Shown here piece by piece: positions 1-9,850 of a DNA stretch of 64,000 bases; positions within the stretch are counted from its first letter, which is position 1, and every line of letters starts with the position of its first letter. The notes beneath the pieces were generated by a model. The model was given only the letters and a program-made list of their open reading frames with translations. It did no database searches and had not been told where the DNA came from. The stretch is taken from assembly GCA_028753945.1 (NCBI GenBank), contig JAPNXP010000012.1, positions 5,651,001 through 5,715,000 of the forward strand. The letters run 5' to 3'. The translations under genes and the position numbers were made by a program. This stretch comes from Hexactinellida sp. DTS-2022. Its lineage: Eukaryota > Porifera > Hexactinellida.

Positions 1-421
1 GAACTAAAATAGTGTTCGTATCAAATAAGGAGGTTGTACTGTAATATAGTATTGAGGTGTTATATAACTCTTGTGCAATATGAATTATTGAAATGGCAAG
101 AGAGGGTTTGTTAACAAAACAAGTTTAACAATAACTGATATATGATCACCTGTTAAGTAAATAAACTCAAACACACAACAACATCAATACATTTCAGTAT
201 AAATAGACAAATACCAGCTAGTCATTGTAAGTGTTGAGTAAACAAGCAACCAAATAACCAAACAAACAAACAATCAAACAACAAATAAACAAACAACCAA
301 ACAATAAACCAAACAACCAAACAAATAACCAAACAACCAACCAAATAAACAAATAAACAACCAACCAAATAAACAAACAATAACAAATATAAAGTCCCAT
401 TTGATATCATGCAATAGGTGT
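1..421. repeat. Nongenic flank with CAAA/CAAC-rich simple repeat
   Basis: No gene is visible here. From about 236 to 388 the sequence is a degenerate tetranucleotide repeat (aaac/aaat/caac units). Open frames across it encode only Leu/Val/Phe/Cys-rich low-complexity peptides and are artefacts. The region lies just downstream of the USP8-like stop codon, so part of it may be that gene's 3' untranslated region. I see no convincing polyadenylation signal. Confidence 0.7.
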
Positions 422-3400
422 CTACAGTTTGATTTTAGGCGTAAAGTCAACCGAGGTATAAAACAGCATATATCCGTTCTTACTCATTACATTACCCGTG
501 GACATATCACGGACCACGCTATCATCAAACGTGTAGAACTTAGCACTCGCGGCGTGACGCACAAAGGCCGTATAGTGGCCCCCGTCGAGGGTCCCTGTGT
601 GGTTGGACACGGCGAACAGCTGATAGGGAGGGGGCTTAAGGGGGCCTAGGGTCATAGGGGCGAGGTCTAGACCTGAGATCGGGAAGTTAACATTCGTGTC
701 CAGCTTTTGTTTCCACTTTCCTACAAACGAGAATCGTTTCAGGTGTATCAACAGCACGGGAGGGAGCCGCCATATTTCCAGCTGTTTGGCTGACTCCCTA
801 TGTGTCTGGCAGCGCACACAAAACCAGCTATTGCTACCCGACACGCGCTCCGCCTTCGTAAAGTGTCGCACGCAGTCCAGCAGCGAGACACTGTTTGGAC
901 TAGGGATGGGTACGGATAGGTACATGAACGCCTCAAATGTCACAGAAGTGCAGCCACAATGCAGACAGGTGAGAGTGCTCTTAAACTGCCCTTGGAACAA
1001 ATCTACTATGATGGAATCGTTCCGTTTCAAGTGTATATCCCAGGAGAGTTGTGCGGCCCTATTATCGGGCACCCCGGTATTGTCCTGTTCCTGTATATAC
1101 TCCTTCTTTAACACCTTATTAAGATCTTCGTGGAGCCCGTCTAATAGAAAGGCTAGGAACTCCTGTGAATCGTGCTGCTGTGACCCAGAAAACTGTGGTG
1201 CAAATTTAGATAGCACCCTCTTGAAGTCCTTAGGAGCGATGCTCTTGTAGTTACCTCTCCACAGGGCCTGTGTCAGAAAAGCGAACTCCTCAGCTATCTC
1301 CCCTCCCATGCCTAGCGGGTTAACAGGATTAACGTGCTGTATGAAGCGCAGCGTTATAAAGTACTCTGCCAGAGGGTAGGTAGCAGACAGGCACTGGAGT
1401 ATAGAGTTCATGAAACAGGTGTTGCCCAGGTTCTTGAGTCCGGTTAAGGCTTGCCCCCCTCCCCCATAGGAGGGGTCGTAGGATCGGGTTTTGGACTTAG
1501 CCTGGATGCGGGCTAGAATCTGGGGGTAGTAGGGGTTTGAGAGGGCGGGGTTCTTAGTGGCGCGAGATGGCACCTCCGGGGTTTGGGAGGGAGATGGTTT
1601 GGTGGCTCTGTCGAAAGCGGGAGTGGAGGTGTGGCCAGGGGAGACAATGGGGTCAGAAGCGGACTTAGGAATATCAGCTTGCTTAAACGAGCTGAGAAGA
1701 GCTCCCTTAGTCTTGCCCTGCATGATGTTAGGCTGCTGGGACACAATCCAGGCAGTAGGGGGATTCCAATGTGTCGTTTTGGTTTTGTCGTCTTGGTAGT
1801 AGAACCGACCAGTGGCCGAATCGAACAGTTTCCGCCAACCGATAGGCAATCCATGGTTCAGCTGCATTTGAGGCGCGGTACTGTCTTCTGCTAGGAACTG
1901 GTGAGAGGTGTTTGCAGCCTGTGCCGACTGTGCCAACTTCTGTTGCTCCAAAACCGACTTCTTGACCAGTTCGAACTCCTGTTTATCTCTCTCCAGCTGC
2001 TGCTTGCTCTCGGCTACCTGTCGCTTCTCGTCGCTGAGTAGACTCTTCTCCCTCTCCACCAGAGCCTTGTCCCTCGTGAGACTCGCTATCTCCTGTCTCA
2101 GCTGTTCCTTGCTCTGCTCCTCCATGGCCAGCATTCGCTGCTGCTTCTCGGAGAGCGCAGTGTTAGCTCGCCGCGCCTCGCTGGCTATGGCCGCCAGCAT
2201 ATTCTGTTTCTGGAACTCTATGTCCCGCTCTGAGCCGGCCAGCTGTTCCAGGGCCCGCACCTTCTCCTCCAGCTGCTCCCGCCCCGCCAGCTGACTCTCC
2301 AGCTCCCGCAGTCTCCGCTCCTTGGACAGCAGCTCAAGGCCCAGCTGGTCCGTAGGGGAGGGCAACAGCTGATCAGTCCTCCCAAGTAACAGCTGATCCG
2401 TAGGCAGCAGCTGATCTGTAGGCAGCAGCTGATCCGTCCTCCCAGGTAACAGCTGATCCGTAGGTACCAGGGGAGCAGTAGGTACTGGGGGAGCAGTAGG
2501 TACTGGGGCCCGGGGGAGGGGGACAGGGGGCAGGGAGACAGCTGTCTCGTAGGAGGGAGGGGTGGGGACCGGAGTGTAGGGGACAGTAGATACAGAGGGC
2601 ATGAGGGCCATGCCCTCATTGGCTGGGGGCATATATGGAATGTTATTGGTTGTTGGGAGCAAGGAAGAAGAAATGTCATCGGTTGTTGGGGGCAAATAAG
2701 GAATGTTATTGGTTGTTGGGGGCAATGAGCAAAGAATGTTGTTGGTTGTTGGGGGCATATATGGAATGCTATCGGTTGCTGGGGGCAATGAGGACGGAAT
2801 GTTGGTTGCTGGGGGCGTATAAAGAATGTTGATACGGGCGGGTTTGGGCGGGATAATAGGGAGAGAGGCGAGGAGAGGAACAGTGGCTGTTTCTGTGACG
2901 TCATTCTCCATTCCCTCTGTGCTCTCGTAGGTGGGAGGCGGGGGCTCATCAGGAGCTACGTAACTGGAACCATCTGTCTCCATGGTTCCATTAGAGGGGG
3001 CCTGAGGGGGGGCCCGTCTGGGTTTGAAGAAATCCTCCGAAGGTTTGGGAGGGGGCGAGTCTATTGTTGGGAATGTTACGTCATCGCTTACCGGAATATC
3101 AACCGGTTTAACCGCGGGATTCCCGTCGGAATATGCGGGGTAATGCAGCCCCCATGACTCGTAGCCCCCATCTAGCACCCTGGGGGGCTCAAACAGTTCC
3201 CCTCGGGTGTCCGCCTTACAGAGACTCTCCCGTAACAGCAACACAGGGGTGTCTAGGCCAGCTGTTAGCTCCTGGGAACTGGAGTCCATAAGGGCTAGCA
3301 AGACACTGCTTATAGACAGGTTATAGGGGGATAGCGCTTGTCTTATATCCTGTAAGGATAGGGATATAAGGGGTATGTCAGTTGGGAGGTAGACTATGGG

Positions 3401-3916
3401 TACCTTTATTGGAACCCCTTGGTTCCTGTCCGGTGTCCCCCTACAGTCTAGGAGGACCGCTAGCTTATTAGAGAGAAGAGGGAATAACTCCCCAGGAGAT
3501 ATAAACGGATTTGTTTGTTTGACAACTTGTTTCACTGGGGTAGGTTTTACGATTTTATTTTCACTTTCCCTCAATTCTGTGTATCTTTTCTTCAAACTTT
3601 CCTTTAGAAGCTCGCCCCTGTCGAGAGAAGTCATAAACTTATCTTTGGAAATCAGCTGATTATATTTAGCCGGTGTTTTCGTGAAAGCAACAGTCTTCTT
3701 AGAATTCTCAACTGAGTTTATATAACGCATGAAAAGAACAAACGATTTCTCTTCATCCCCTTCGATCCATAATTCTTCTGCTTTCATAAAAGCCTTTTCT
3801 GCCACTTTGAGGTGTTTCTCCGGGTCGTCTCTCTTCCCAATATCGACACCTCCCAACTTATGGAGGTCCTCTATGGACCTACCCATGTAGAGGGGCTTCT
3901 TGACGTTAGACGGCAT
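422..3916 (-). CDS. USP8: USP8-like ubiquitin carboxyl-terminal hydrolase with a WW domain
   Basis: Intronless, 1,164 aa. I start at the ATG at 3916 because the N-terminus then reads MPSNVKKPLYMGRSIEDLHK, matching the start of animal USP8; upstream codons lack an ATG. Domains in order: USP8 dimerisation/MIT-like helices (about 1-125); rhodanese-like domain (about 140-270) ending in a USP8-style DGGYESW segment and lacking a rhodanese cysteine; a Pro-rich region with short repeats; a coiled coil (about 550-665); a WW domain with Trp694 and Trp717; and the USP catalytic domain with Cys834 in GNTCFMNS, His1114 in GGHYTAF, Asp1131 in FDDS, plus two CxxC zinc-ribbon pairs. USP8 removes ubiquitin from endocytosed receptors and ESCRT proteins at endosomes. 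The WW domain is unusual: I know of none in vertebrate USP8. PPTY and PPSY motifs (possible WW ligands) lie in the same protein. Catalytic residues look intact. Confidence 0.93.
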   Translation of the reverse strand: MPSNVKKPLYMGRSIEDLHKLGGVDIGKRDDPEKHLKVAEKAFMKAEELWIEGDEEKSFVLFMRYINSVENSKKTVAFTKTPAKYNQLISKDKFMTSLDRGELLKESLKKRYTELRESENKIVKPTPVKQVVKQTNPFISPGELFPLLSNKLAVLLDCRGTPDRNQGVPIKVPIVYLPTDIPLISLSLQDIRQALSPYNLSISSVLLALMDSSSQELTAGLDTPVLLLRESLCKADTRGELFEPPRVLDGGYESWGLHYPAYSDGNPAVKPVDIPVSDDVTFPTIDSPPPKPSEDFFKPRRAPPQAPSNGTMETDGSSYVAPDEPPPPTYESTEGMENDVTETATVPLLASLPIIPPKPARINILYTPPATNIPSSLPPATDSIPYMPPTTNNILCSLPPTTNNIPYLPPTTDDISSSLLPTTNNIPYMPPANEGMALMPSVSTVPYTPVPTPPSYETAVSLPPVPLPRAPVPTAPPVPTAPLVPTDQLLPGRTDQLLPTDQLLPTDQLLLGRTDQLLPSPTDQLGLELLSKERRLRELESQLAGREQLEEKVRALEQLAGSERDIEFQKQNMLAAIASEARRANTALSEKQQRMLAMEEQSKEQLRQEIASLTRDKALVEREKSLLSDEKRQVAESKQQLERDKQEFELVKKSVLEQQKLAQSAQAANTSHQFLAEDSTAPQMQLNHGLPIGWRKLFDSATGRFYYQDDKTKTTHWNPPTAWIVSQQPNIMQGKTKGALLSSFKQADIPKSASDPIVSPGHTSTPAFDRATKPSPSQTPEVPSRATKNPALSNPYYPQILARIQAKSKTRSYDPSYGGGGQALTGLKNLGNTCFMNSILQCLSATYPLAEYFITLRFIQHVNPVNPLGMGGEIAEEFAFLTQALWRGNYKSIAPKDFKRVLSKFAPQFSGSQQHDSQEFLAFLLDGLHEDLNKVLKKEYIQEQDNTGVPDNRAAQLSWDIHLKRNDSIIVDLFQGQFKSTLTCLHCGCTSVTFEAFMYLSVPIPSPNSVSLLDCVRHFTKAERVSGSNSWFCVRCQTHRESAKQLEIWRLPPVLLIHLKRFSFVGKWKQKLDTNVNFPISGLDLAPMTLGPLKPPPYQLFAVSNHTGTLDGGHYTAFVRHAASAKFYTFDDSVVRDMSTGNVMSKNGYMLFYTSVDFTPKIKL

Positions 3917-4195
3917 TATGTAGCTATTTATAGACAATCAGCTGATCAGTCATGTAATAGAAATAGTATTACAGGGAACTCTCGTTATAACGAAGTGATT
4001 GGGACCTGTAAATCCCTTCGTTATATCCGGATATTGGTTATAAGCGGATAATAATAATTATCCGCTTTCATTATGAGCAGTTATTCGTTATATCCGTTAT
4101 ATAAACGGAAGTTTACTGTACGTATTAGATAAATACATATATCTATCATATATCATTAGGGACACAGATAATGGATAAACCGATACAGGGGCGTC

Positions 4196-4299
4196 GCACG
4201 GATCTGGTAAGTGGTCCGGCCAAACGGACCCTCCTATATAATGTAGTTACAGCAAATGAAAACTGGTCCTGACCTGCCGGACCGCGAGCTACGCCTATG
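4196..4299. mobile_element. Short hAT-like element, 5-bp target duplication
   Basis: Ends are CAGGGGCGTCGC and GCTACGCCTATG, imperfect inverted repeats. The 5-bp direct repeat CGATA flanks it on both sides. At about 104 bp it has no coding capacity. The CAGGGGCG-type terminus and short target duplication fit non-autonomous hAT elements; a closely similar terminus occurs in the element at 41589. Confidence 0.55.
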
Positions 4300-4401
4300 C
4301 GATACATTCTGATATGCGAAGTATCGGGTGATAGCTACTTCGTTGAGCCCCAAAATCATAAAGTTATTTTATAATCGGTTATACCTTAAACTATACATAT
4401 A

Positions 4402-4501
4402 CAGTAGAGTCTCCCAAAATGGACACTCCGAGAAGCGGACAACCCCTAACATCGGACAAAATCCATGCCCCCAATGTGTCCGTTATTCGGAGACTCCACT
4501 G
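4402..4501. mobile_element. 100-bp pogo/Tc1-like MITE with TA duplication
   Basis: Terminal inverted repeats CAGTAGAGTCTC and GAGACTCCACTG, flanked by TA on each side. The interior is near-palindromic (ggacactccgagaagcgg). TA duplication and the CAGTAG-type end are typical of Tc1/mariner-pogo derived MITEs; the whole window is peppered with relatives. Confidence 0.7.
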
Positions 4502-4505
4502 TATA

Positions 4506-4661
4506 CAGTGGCGGTCCTTGAGCCGGGTTCTAAATCCGCCCGGGACCGCCTCCCTAGGCAAATTTGTTCACTCAGTTTACAAATATGCCGCCCCCTAAAT
4601 TGTGCCGCCGTAGGCGAGTAAGGCGACTGCCTAGTTCGCCTTAGTGGAAGGAGCGGCCCTG
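4506..4661. mobile_element. 156-bp hAT-like MITE adjoining the previous element
   Basis: Terminal repeats CAGTGGCGGTCCTT and AAGGAGCGGCCCTG are inverted and imperfect. Flanking 8-mers ACTGTATA and ACTGTGTA differ at one base, consistent with an 8-bp hAT target duplication. The insertion site overlaps the end of the pogo-like MITE immediately upstream, so this one arrived later. Confidence 0.6.
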
Positions 4662-4879
4662 ACTGTGTATGTAATTCACACGAATATGAATTAAATTTCA
4701 ATCCGATCATTTTGGAAGACGTATGTTAATAGGGTGATAGCTACGATTGAAGCCTAGGTCATATAAATATAAACTTCCAAGTTCCAACCCATAAGATGAC
4801 TCTACGTAAAATGATCAGGGAGAGCGTGCGAGAAATAATATTCATGAAAGGGATTGGTTAATTAAGAGCACGTGAATTC

Positions 4880-5690
4880 TAGGTAGTGACTCGAGTATTA
4901 TGTTTTAGTTTATAAATAGTACAAGGGCTTTAATTCCCTTGCCATATACAAATATACATGAAAGTGACTCCGGGTAATGCCAACTAAATTTGACGGTACC
5001 TCGACTGTATTTAAGGGCCAGTAATGAAAGGTTTATATAATCTTGAGAATATTTATGTGACAATGGAAGAGGCATTTATTTTTTTATTCATTACATTTTA
5101 AAGAACTATCCCGCCAAAAATCCCATAATATATTATTAATAAATATTTGTAAAAATTGGTACGTGCGTGGGTTCATTCAATAATTGAAAGGCTTTTAAAA
5201 TAACTGAAATAGTGCTCGTAATACAAGAGCTAATGCTGTCAAAGTCCTAAACTATTTAGACAATGCTATAAGGTAATCTTAGTATCTGCCTTTTGTTAAT
5301 TAATAATTAAATAGTGTGAATTCCAAATAAGAGAGAACCATTCCTGTTTTGTAAGATAGACACAATCCTATCCACTGTCAACTTAACAAACTCAAATAGT
5401 CTCAAATATAAAATGGAACTATTGCTAGTTTAGTTCCAAATTCCAATAAATACAGGAACTAATGCCTCTTCCATTGTCACATAAACATTCTCAAATATTG
5501 TATATTCACCGCTGCCACTAAATTCAGTAGTTTCGTTAATATGAACAACAGGGAACCGCCAAAATTAATCGCATTATCCGGAGTCACTCGCATGCATTTG
5601 TATATGCCAAGGGAATTAATGTACTATTTAACCGATACTCCGCATTATCCGTGTTCGTATCACGAGAGTCCATTGTACCATGTTACGTTA
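4880..5690. repeat. Fold-back structure of two inverted arms
   Basis: The arm at about 4890-5085 and the arm at about 5461-5690 are inverted, diverged copies of each other. Both contain aattcccttg-catatacaaat, the phrase agtgactccgg, and the best conserved piece tgtgacaatggaagaggcat (reverse complement in the right arm). The spacer (about 5086-5460) is AT-rich and noncoding. The arms share sequence with the CAGTAGACTC-type MITEs seen elsewhere but extend beyond them. Confidence 0.65.
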
Positions 5691-5823
5691 GTGGTACAAA
5701 GGGAAATACCAAAGGGATAAATAAGCATATGATATGCGCCTCAAATAAGTTGCATACTAAGGGTGACAACTGACAGTTTAGTGTATAATGTGTGCCTATT
5801 GTATAGTTTAGAGAGAACATCAG

Positions 5824-6693
5824 ATGGCGAGTAAGTCTGCATTCGAGGACTATTCAAAGGTAGCCAATACCTACGATAAGTACAGGGTGGCGTTTGGTAT
5901 CGAGATCATACTCGGGGCCCTGGCGAGGTACGGGGGCCACATTCCTATTGCCTCTCTCAGTATCCTGGAGGCGGGGTGTGGCACCGGTAACTTCACACGA
6001 GAGGTGTGTCGCTACGTGGGACAGCTGACCGCGGTTGATGGGAGCGACGCAATGCTGGCTGTAGCCAAGGTTAAGGTGAAGGGGGCAACCAATGTGGCGT
6101 TCAGGAATGTGGATCTCAGGAAGGAGCTCCCTTTCGATTCACAGCTGTTCGATGGAGCTCTCCTTGTGCACGTGGCGCACCACCTGGATGAAGTGGCAGC
6201 AGACGGACACATGGGAACTGAAAACCTGGGGCACTTAATCTCAGAATTCAGTCGGGTTTTGAAAAAGGGCGCTCCACTTATCATTGTAACATCTACAGTA
6301 GAGCAGATATCGAAATGTGTTTGGCCAAACTACTTTGCTATAGAAAAGGGATACAGTGAGGTTGTACAATATAACTTGAAACGGTTTATCCCCCTTGATT
6401 TGCTAGGGAAGATATGTGAAAAGAATGGATTTGGAAATGGAAAGACAATAGTGCCTACTTCGGAGAGACTATTCACGCCAGAATATTATCAAAAGGAAAA
6501 CGTGCTTTCAGAGGAGTATAGGCTAGGAGACAGCAGCTGGAGGGATTTTGAGAAATCGGATAAATTCTCAGAACTCTTAGCAGCATTCAAGCAGGCAATC
6601 GATAAGAAAGAAATGGATCAATTTATCGACCAATCAGAATCCTATCGAGGGAAATTAGGCGTATCCACATTCCTGATTTCTAACAAGAAATAA
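5824..6693 (+). CDS. Class I SAM-dependent methyltransferase
   Basis: Intronless, 289 aa, starting at the ATG in agaacatcagATGG. A Rossmann-fold methyltransferase core is clear: motif I reads LEAGCGTGNFT (about residues 46-57), followed by an acidic strand-2 end in AVDGSDAML and a strand-4 segment LLVHVAHHLDE. The C-terminal half lacks another recognisable domain. It resembles UbiE/SAM-11 type small-molecule or protein methyltransferases of the METTL/COQ5-like fold, but the substrate cannot be told from sequence. AATAAA hexamers at 6810 and 6836 are plausible polyadenylation signals. Confidence 0.85.
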   Translation: MASKSAFEDYSKVANTYDKYRVAFGIEIILGALARYGGHIPIASLSILEAGCGTGNFTREVCRYVGQLTAVDGSDAMLAVAKVKVKGATNVAFRNVDLRKELPFDSQLFDGALLVHVAHHLDEVAADGHMGTENLGHLISEFSRVLKKGAPLIIVTSTVEQISKCVWPNYFAIEKGYSEVVQYNLKRFIPLDLLGKICEKNGFGNGKTIVPTSERLFTPEYYQKENVLSEEYRLGDSSWRDFEKSDKFSELLAAFKQAIDKKEMDQFIDQSESYRGKLGVSTFLISNKK

Positions 6694-7606
6694 ATCAGGA
6701 ATCCTAGTAGTAGTGTGTTTGTTTCCTTAGTTAGCTAATCAAACAAATTAGGTTGCATTTATTATTCATATGCATAGAAACAACTCATATTCTTAGATTT
6801 ATTTGTATAAATAAAATGAGTTGAAAAATGTTTGCAATAAACTCGGATAAAACTAGTGTGGAAGGAATACTGAATACGTAGTAATATTGTTGAGTGCAAT
6901 CAGGGTTTCATCCAGGCGTATGCGACGCGCCTCCAGGCGCGTAATTTCAAAAGGAAACTTTTCTAGGCGCGCGAAAATCGATTGATGCTCCCATAGACGT
7001 AATACAAAATAAGTATTTTAGGCGCGTGTGAGCGAGCTCAAACTTAATATAGGCGCGCGGGAAATTTTGCCTGGATGAAAGCCGGAGTGCAATCATAGGC
7101 TCTACAAGTATAATCTACTCACTCTATACAACGGTCATTTGTAGACAGCTAAACCAATATATTTTAGCTGCCGCAAAAGTATTTGATTTCCTGTAATAGA
7201 ATCGATCTATGTATGAGCCTATAAATATTAGAAGTTTTCGTTCAGATTACGCGCCTGGATGAAACCCTGGCCCTTCTAGAAGATTCCACAGTATTGCCCA
7301 AGTGTAGTTGCAAGCAGCTTGTAGTCATAATATGCCAAGGGAGTCATTTCAATACTGGGTCACTATACTATAGTATAGTCGACACAGTAAAAGTACCAAT
7401 GTAATATGAATGAGTACATTAGTTTGGAACATAATCTTAACCTTCTAGAGATACAATTTACAGTATCTTAGTATCTGTTATAAGTCAATTAATTAAATAG
7501 TCTTATTTCAAATGAGAGAAGACACATTCTGTTAATCAAAATTATATCCAGTGTCAGTGTATTCTCTCTAAAGAAACGAATAACAACACAAACATAAATA
7601 ATAACA
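6694..7606. other. Intergenic region between methyltransferase and LAMTOR3-like genes
   Basis: The two flanking genes converge here. Apart from the methyltransferase 3' untranslated sequence, the main content is a TTTCATCCAGGC element at 6904-7083 (listed separately), a fragment of the same family near 7250-7275, and AT-rich sequence. No ORF of merit on either strand. Confidence 0.6.
6904..7083. mobile_element. MITE of the GGTTTCATCCAGGCG family
   Basis: About 180 bp. The left end reads ggtttcatccaggcg and the right end tgcctggatgaaagcc, an inverted pair. The interior carries the repeated word taggcgcg and the phrase gcgtgtgagcgagctcaaac. Near-identical copies lie at 37263-37413 and 60485-60668, with decayed relatives near 8100-8260, 18215-18330, 34256-34425 and 62298-62650. 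Confidence 0.7.
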
Positions 7607-8008
7607 TTACGGTAGAGCGGGTAGACTCTTGATAATAGGAATAATCGTATTGCTAAACAACTCCATTAAAACCCCAGTTTTGGCATACTGCATAGCAACA
7701 ACTGTGAAATAAAGAATGTCTTCATCAATGTTGAAACTAAACTGTAGGAATTGCAGAGTTTTCGTATAAGTTACGAGGGATTCCAGTCTTGAGCATTCCG
7801 TTTCATTTCGAGTCAGAAGTCGACTGTCCTTGCACTGTTTTATGAACAAGTCGGTTAGCGAGGATTTGGAAAAAGGCAGGTTTGGTGTTTGCCCGCCTTT
7901 TGGGTCGGATTTGGAAAGAATTTCTTTCCCTTCCGCGTCTCGGAGGGAAATATATTGAATTCCGTCGATCTGGTCAAACAGAGACTCTATATACGCACCG
8001 ATATCCAT
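7607..8008 (-). CDS. LAMTOR3: LAMTOR3-like Ragulator subunit (roadblock/LC7 fold)
   Basis: Intronless, 133 aa, ATG at 8008. Length and residue pattern match LAMTOR3 (MP1), a roadblock-fold scaffold of the Ragulator complex that anchors Rag GTPases and MAPK components to the lysosome. Visible support: an N-terminal amphipathic helix (YIESLFDQIDGIQYISLRD), a central strand LQFLQFSFN, the strand YFTVVAMQ and a closing helix MELFSNTIIPIIKSL, in the same order as human LAMTOR3. It could be another roadblock protein, but the central region aligns best with LAMTOR3. Confidence 0.72.
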   Translation of the reverse strand: MDIGAYIESLFDQIDGIQYISLRDAEGKEILSKSDPKGGQTPNLPFSKSSLTDLFIKQCKDSRLLTRNETECSRLESLVTYTKTLQFLQFSFNIDEDILYFTVVAMQYAKTGVLMELFSNTIIPIIKSLPALP

Positions 8009-8776
8009 ACAGGCTGTCTATAGCTAAGAGGGCAGGGGACAGGTTATAACTACCGAACAAGCGTAAGGGGTATTGTACAGGAGTAGAATTGAACACTCCT
8101 AACTGTCCTAAGGTCACTAGAGTATGAATTTTATACGCCTAAAAGGTTAGTTTTGTAATACTCTATGGGGACTTTCGGCAGTTTTCGCGCTCCTAAACGC
8201 AAACATATCCCAATTAATATGCCTCTAGGCGTATGGCGCTCCTGGATAAACCCCTGGTACCAGGGGCTTCTAACGTATACGTATACAATGCTATATGCAG
8301 TAATATGCTAGTAAATTATAAACCCTCCCTCTCTATGTCAAGCATTTTTGAAAACATACTTTTTGAACTATTTTGTAATACAAAAAGGATCGTCTGTCAC
8401 AAATTGGCCCACCCCCCTTTGTGAGCGTTACGTAGCGTTTGAACAGCCCTAAGTTATTATATATGTCAGTTCGCAATCAGGTACAGTAGATGTCGGATAT
8501 AAGCACATCGGTTATAAGAACACTATGTTGGAAAACGGTTGCCATATACCCTATATAATTTATGTCGGTTATAAGCACATTAAGAGTACAGTATATAATG
8601 TTCAATTAATTATTTCTTATTAGTAGACAAAAAATAGTTCACAATAAAGCAAACCTTACTTATTTAGAATTTTAGATGCATATTAAATATTCCACGGTCT
8701 CCTATTTCGTACTAAAAGAATTATTAATAAATAATTAAGAAATATTTAATTTCGGACGAGACACTACAAGTAGTTA
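8009..8776. other. Intergenic region with MITE fragments
   Basis: No gene. Contains a decayed TTTCATCC-family fragment (about 8100-8260) and a TA-flanked MITE of the CAGTAGATGTCGG family starting at 8484 and ending near 8593. The rest is AT-rich. Confidence 0.55.
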
Positions 8777-9064
8777 TTACTCATTATTTTCATTATCTAC
8801 GCTAGACTCCTGATGGAGTTTTGGGATTCTAGGATCCCTCGGTTTTGAAAACCAATCAAGTTGATTCAACAAATAATTAGCGTGCCTTTCCTGTTTAGCT
8901 CTATAGATATTGTCCATTTCAGGCGCTAAATCTTTCGTAATTTTCTTTCTATAAGTGTGATATAACGCCACGCAGAAAGTGGAAGTCATCACGAAATAAA
9001 GAGCAAAACGGTGAAAGGTAGCCATTCGCTTGCCAATGGCTTTTATAGAAATCCTGATGCTCAT
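8777..9064 (-). CDS. Small single-pass membrane protein, possibly mitochondrial
   Basis: 95 aa from the ATG at 9064. I do not recognise the family with confidence. A basic N-terminus (SIRISIKAIGKRMATFHR) leads into one hydrophobic segment (FALYFVMTSTFCVALYH, about residues 21-37), then a basic and acidic helix-prone tail. Size and layout resemble small mitochondrial inner-membrane assembly factors, but that is inference. Codon usage looks normal and the frame is unbroken. It could also be a chance ORF, though the amphipathic composition argues against this. Confidence 0.5.
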   Translation of the reverse strand: MSIRISIKAIGKRMATFHRFALYFVMTSTFCVALYHTYRKKITKDLAPEMDNIYRAKQERHANYLLNQLDWFSKPRDPRIPKLHQESSVDNENNE

Positions 9065-9759
9065 CAACGAAGAAAATGTAGTGTAGAAAAGAATTTACTG
9101 TAAGGCTAGTAGAAAAGATGGCTAAATAATAGCTAAATATCTTATTAGCTATGATTAGTCCTTATTCCATATGGGTTACTAATAATGATCTCCAGTGATA
9201 AAATAACTTTCTTCATCATTAAATACTTCAATTTATCTTGTAGATTCTCGATCAGCGTCTCGAGTCCATACGCTGTGTACTGTGTTGGAGTCCACTTACG
9301 GATCATTAGATAGGGTTGCGTGTATATGGTAGATTGAGTGTTAAAACGTGAACAACAATAGGAGAGTGTTGTGTGTTGAGTAGAGAGCACTTTCATAGGT
9401 TTAAGTGCAGTTCCCGACGATGTGCTTATAACCGGCATCCACTGTATACTACTCCCAGATATATTAGCGCCGTAAGTAGCCGAGAAATTAAAGCCTGATA
9501 GACAGGATGTGGTCATACTATAACCCGAGAAAGAGTAGATTGAACTGGCAAGGGAAGGAATATGTGTTGCAAAATACTTATATTAAGTTACAGGTGACTG
9601 AAGTAAGTTTTAATTTATGTCTAAATTTAATTTCTGAGCTTATGGGTCTTTTAAAATGAAAACACTTCCTTATATGGCAGTTCAGTACCCCGTACCAGTG
9701 ACTGAGCTCCATATAAGTAATGAATCTGTATATGTTGAGCAGTATACCCTAAGCTAGGA

Positions 9760-9850
9760 GAGCAATTCCCAACCCTTTCAACCGTGGACCCCCTATAGGC
9801 TATAGCAAATATTAGACATTCTGTGGACCCCAGGTTGGGAACCACTGATT
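9760..9850. mobile_element. hAT-like MITE, TTCCCAACC family
   Basis: Left end ttcccaaccctttcaaccgtggacc and right end ggaccccaggttgggaacc form inverted repeats. The CAGTGGTTCCCAACC terminus is characteristic of hAT-type elements. Other copies in this window lie at about 58912-59030, 60977-61100 and 63385-63605 (the last interrupted by a second MITE). Confidence 0.6.

Larger units (their letters stand above)
3917..5823. other. Intergenic region filled with small transposon remnants
   Basis: No gene is supported. The segment holds three short terminal-inverted-repeat elements (listed separately) and a fold-back structure at about 4880-5690. A diverged repeat reading cttcgttatatccgg lies near 4015-4110. 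It separates the divergent USP8-like and methyltransferase genes, so both promoters should lie here, but I recognise no core promoter motif. Confidence 0.6.

Noticed and set aside
218..410. Leu/Val/Phe/Cys-rich ORFs resembling membrane proteins
   Set aside because: Pure translation of a CAAA/CAAC simple repeat; the same happens at 39068-39393.
422..3937. Starting the USP8-like protein at 3937
   Set aside because: That codon is TTG; the first ATG at 3916 gives an N-terminus matching USP8.
9145..9516. 123-aa minus-strand ORF with an ATG
   Set aside because: About a quarter of it is translated from the end of a CAGTGGATGCCGG-type MITE, and the rest shows no domain or coding-like pattern.
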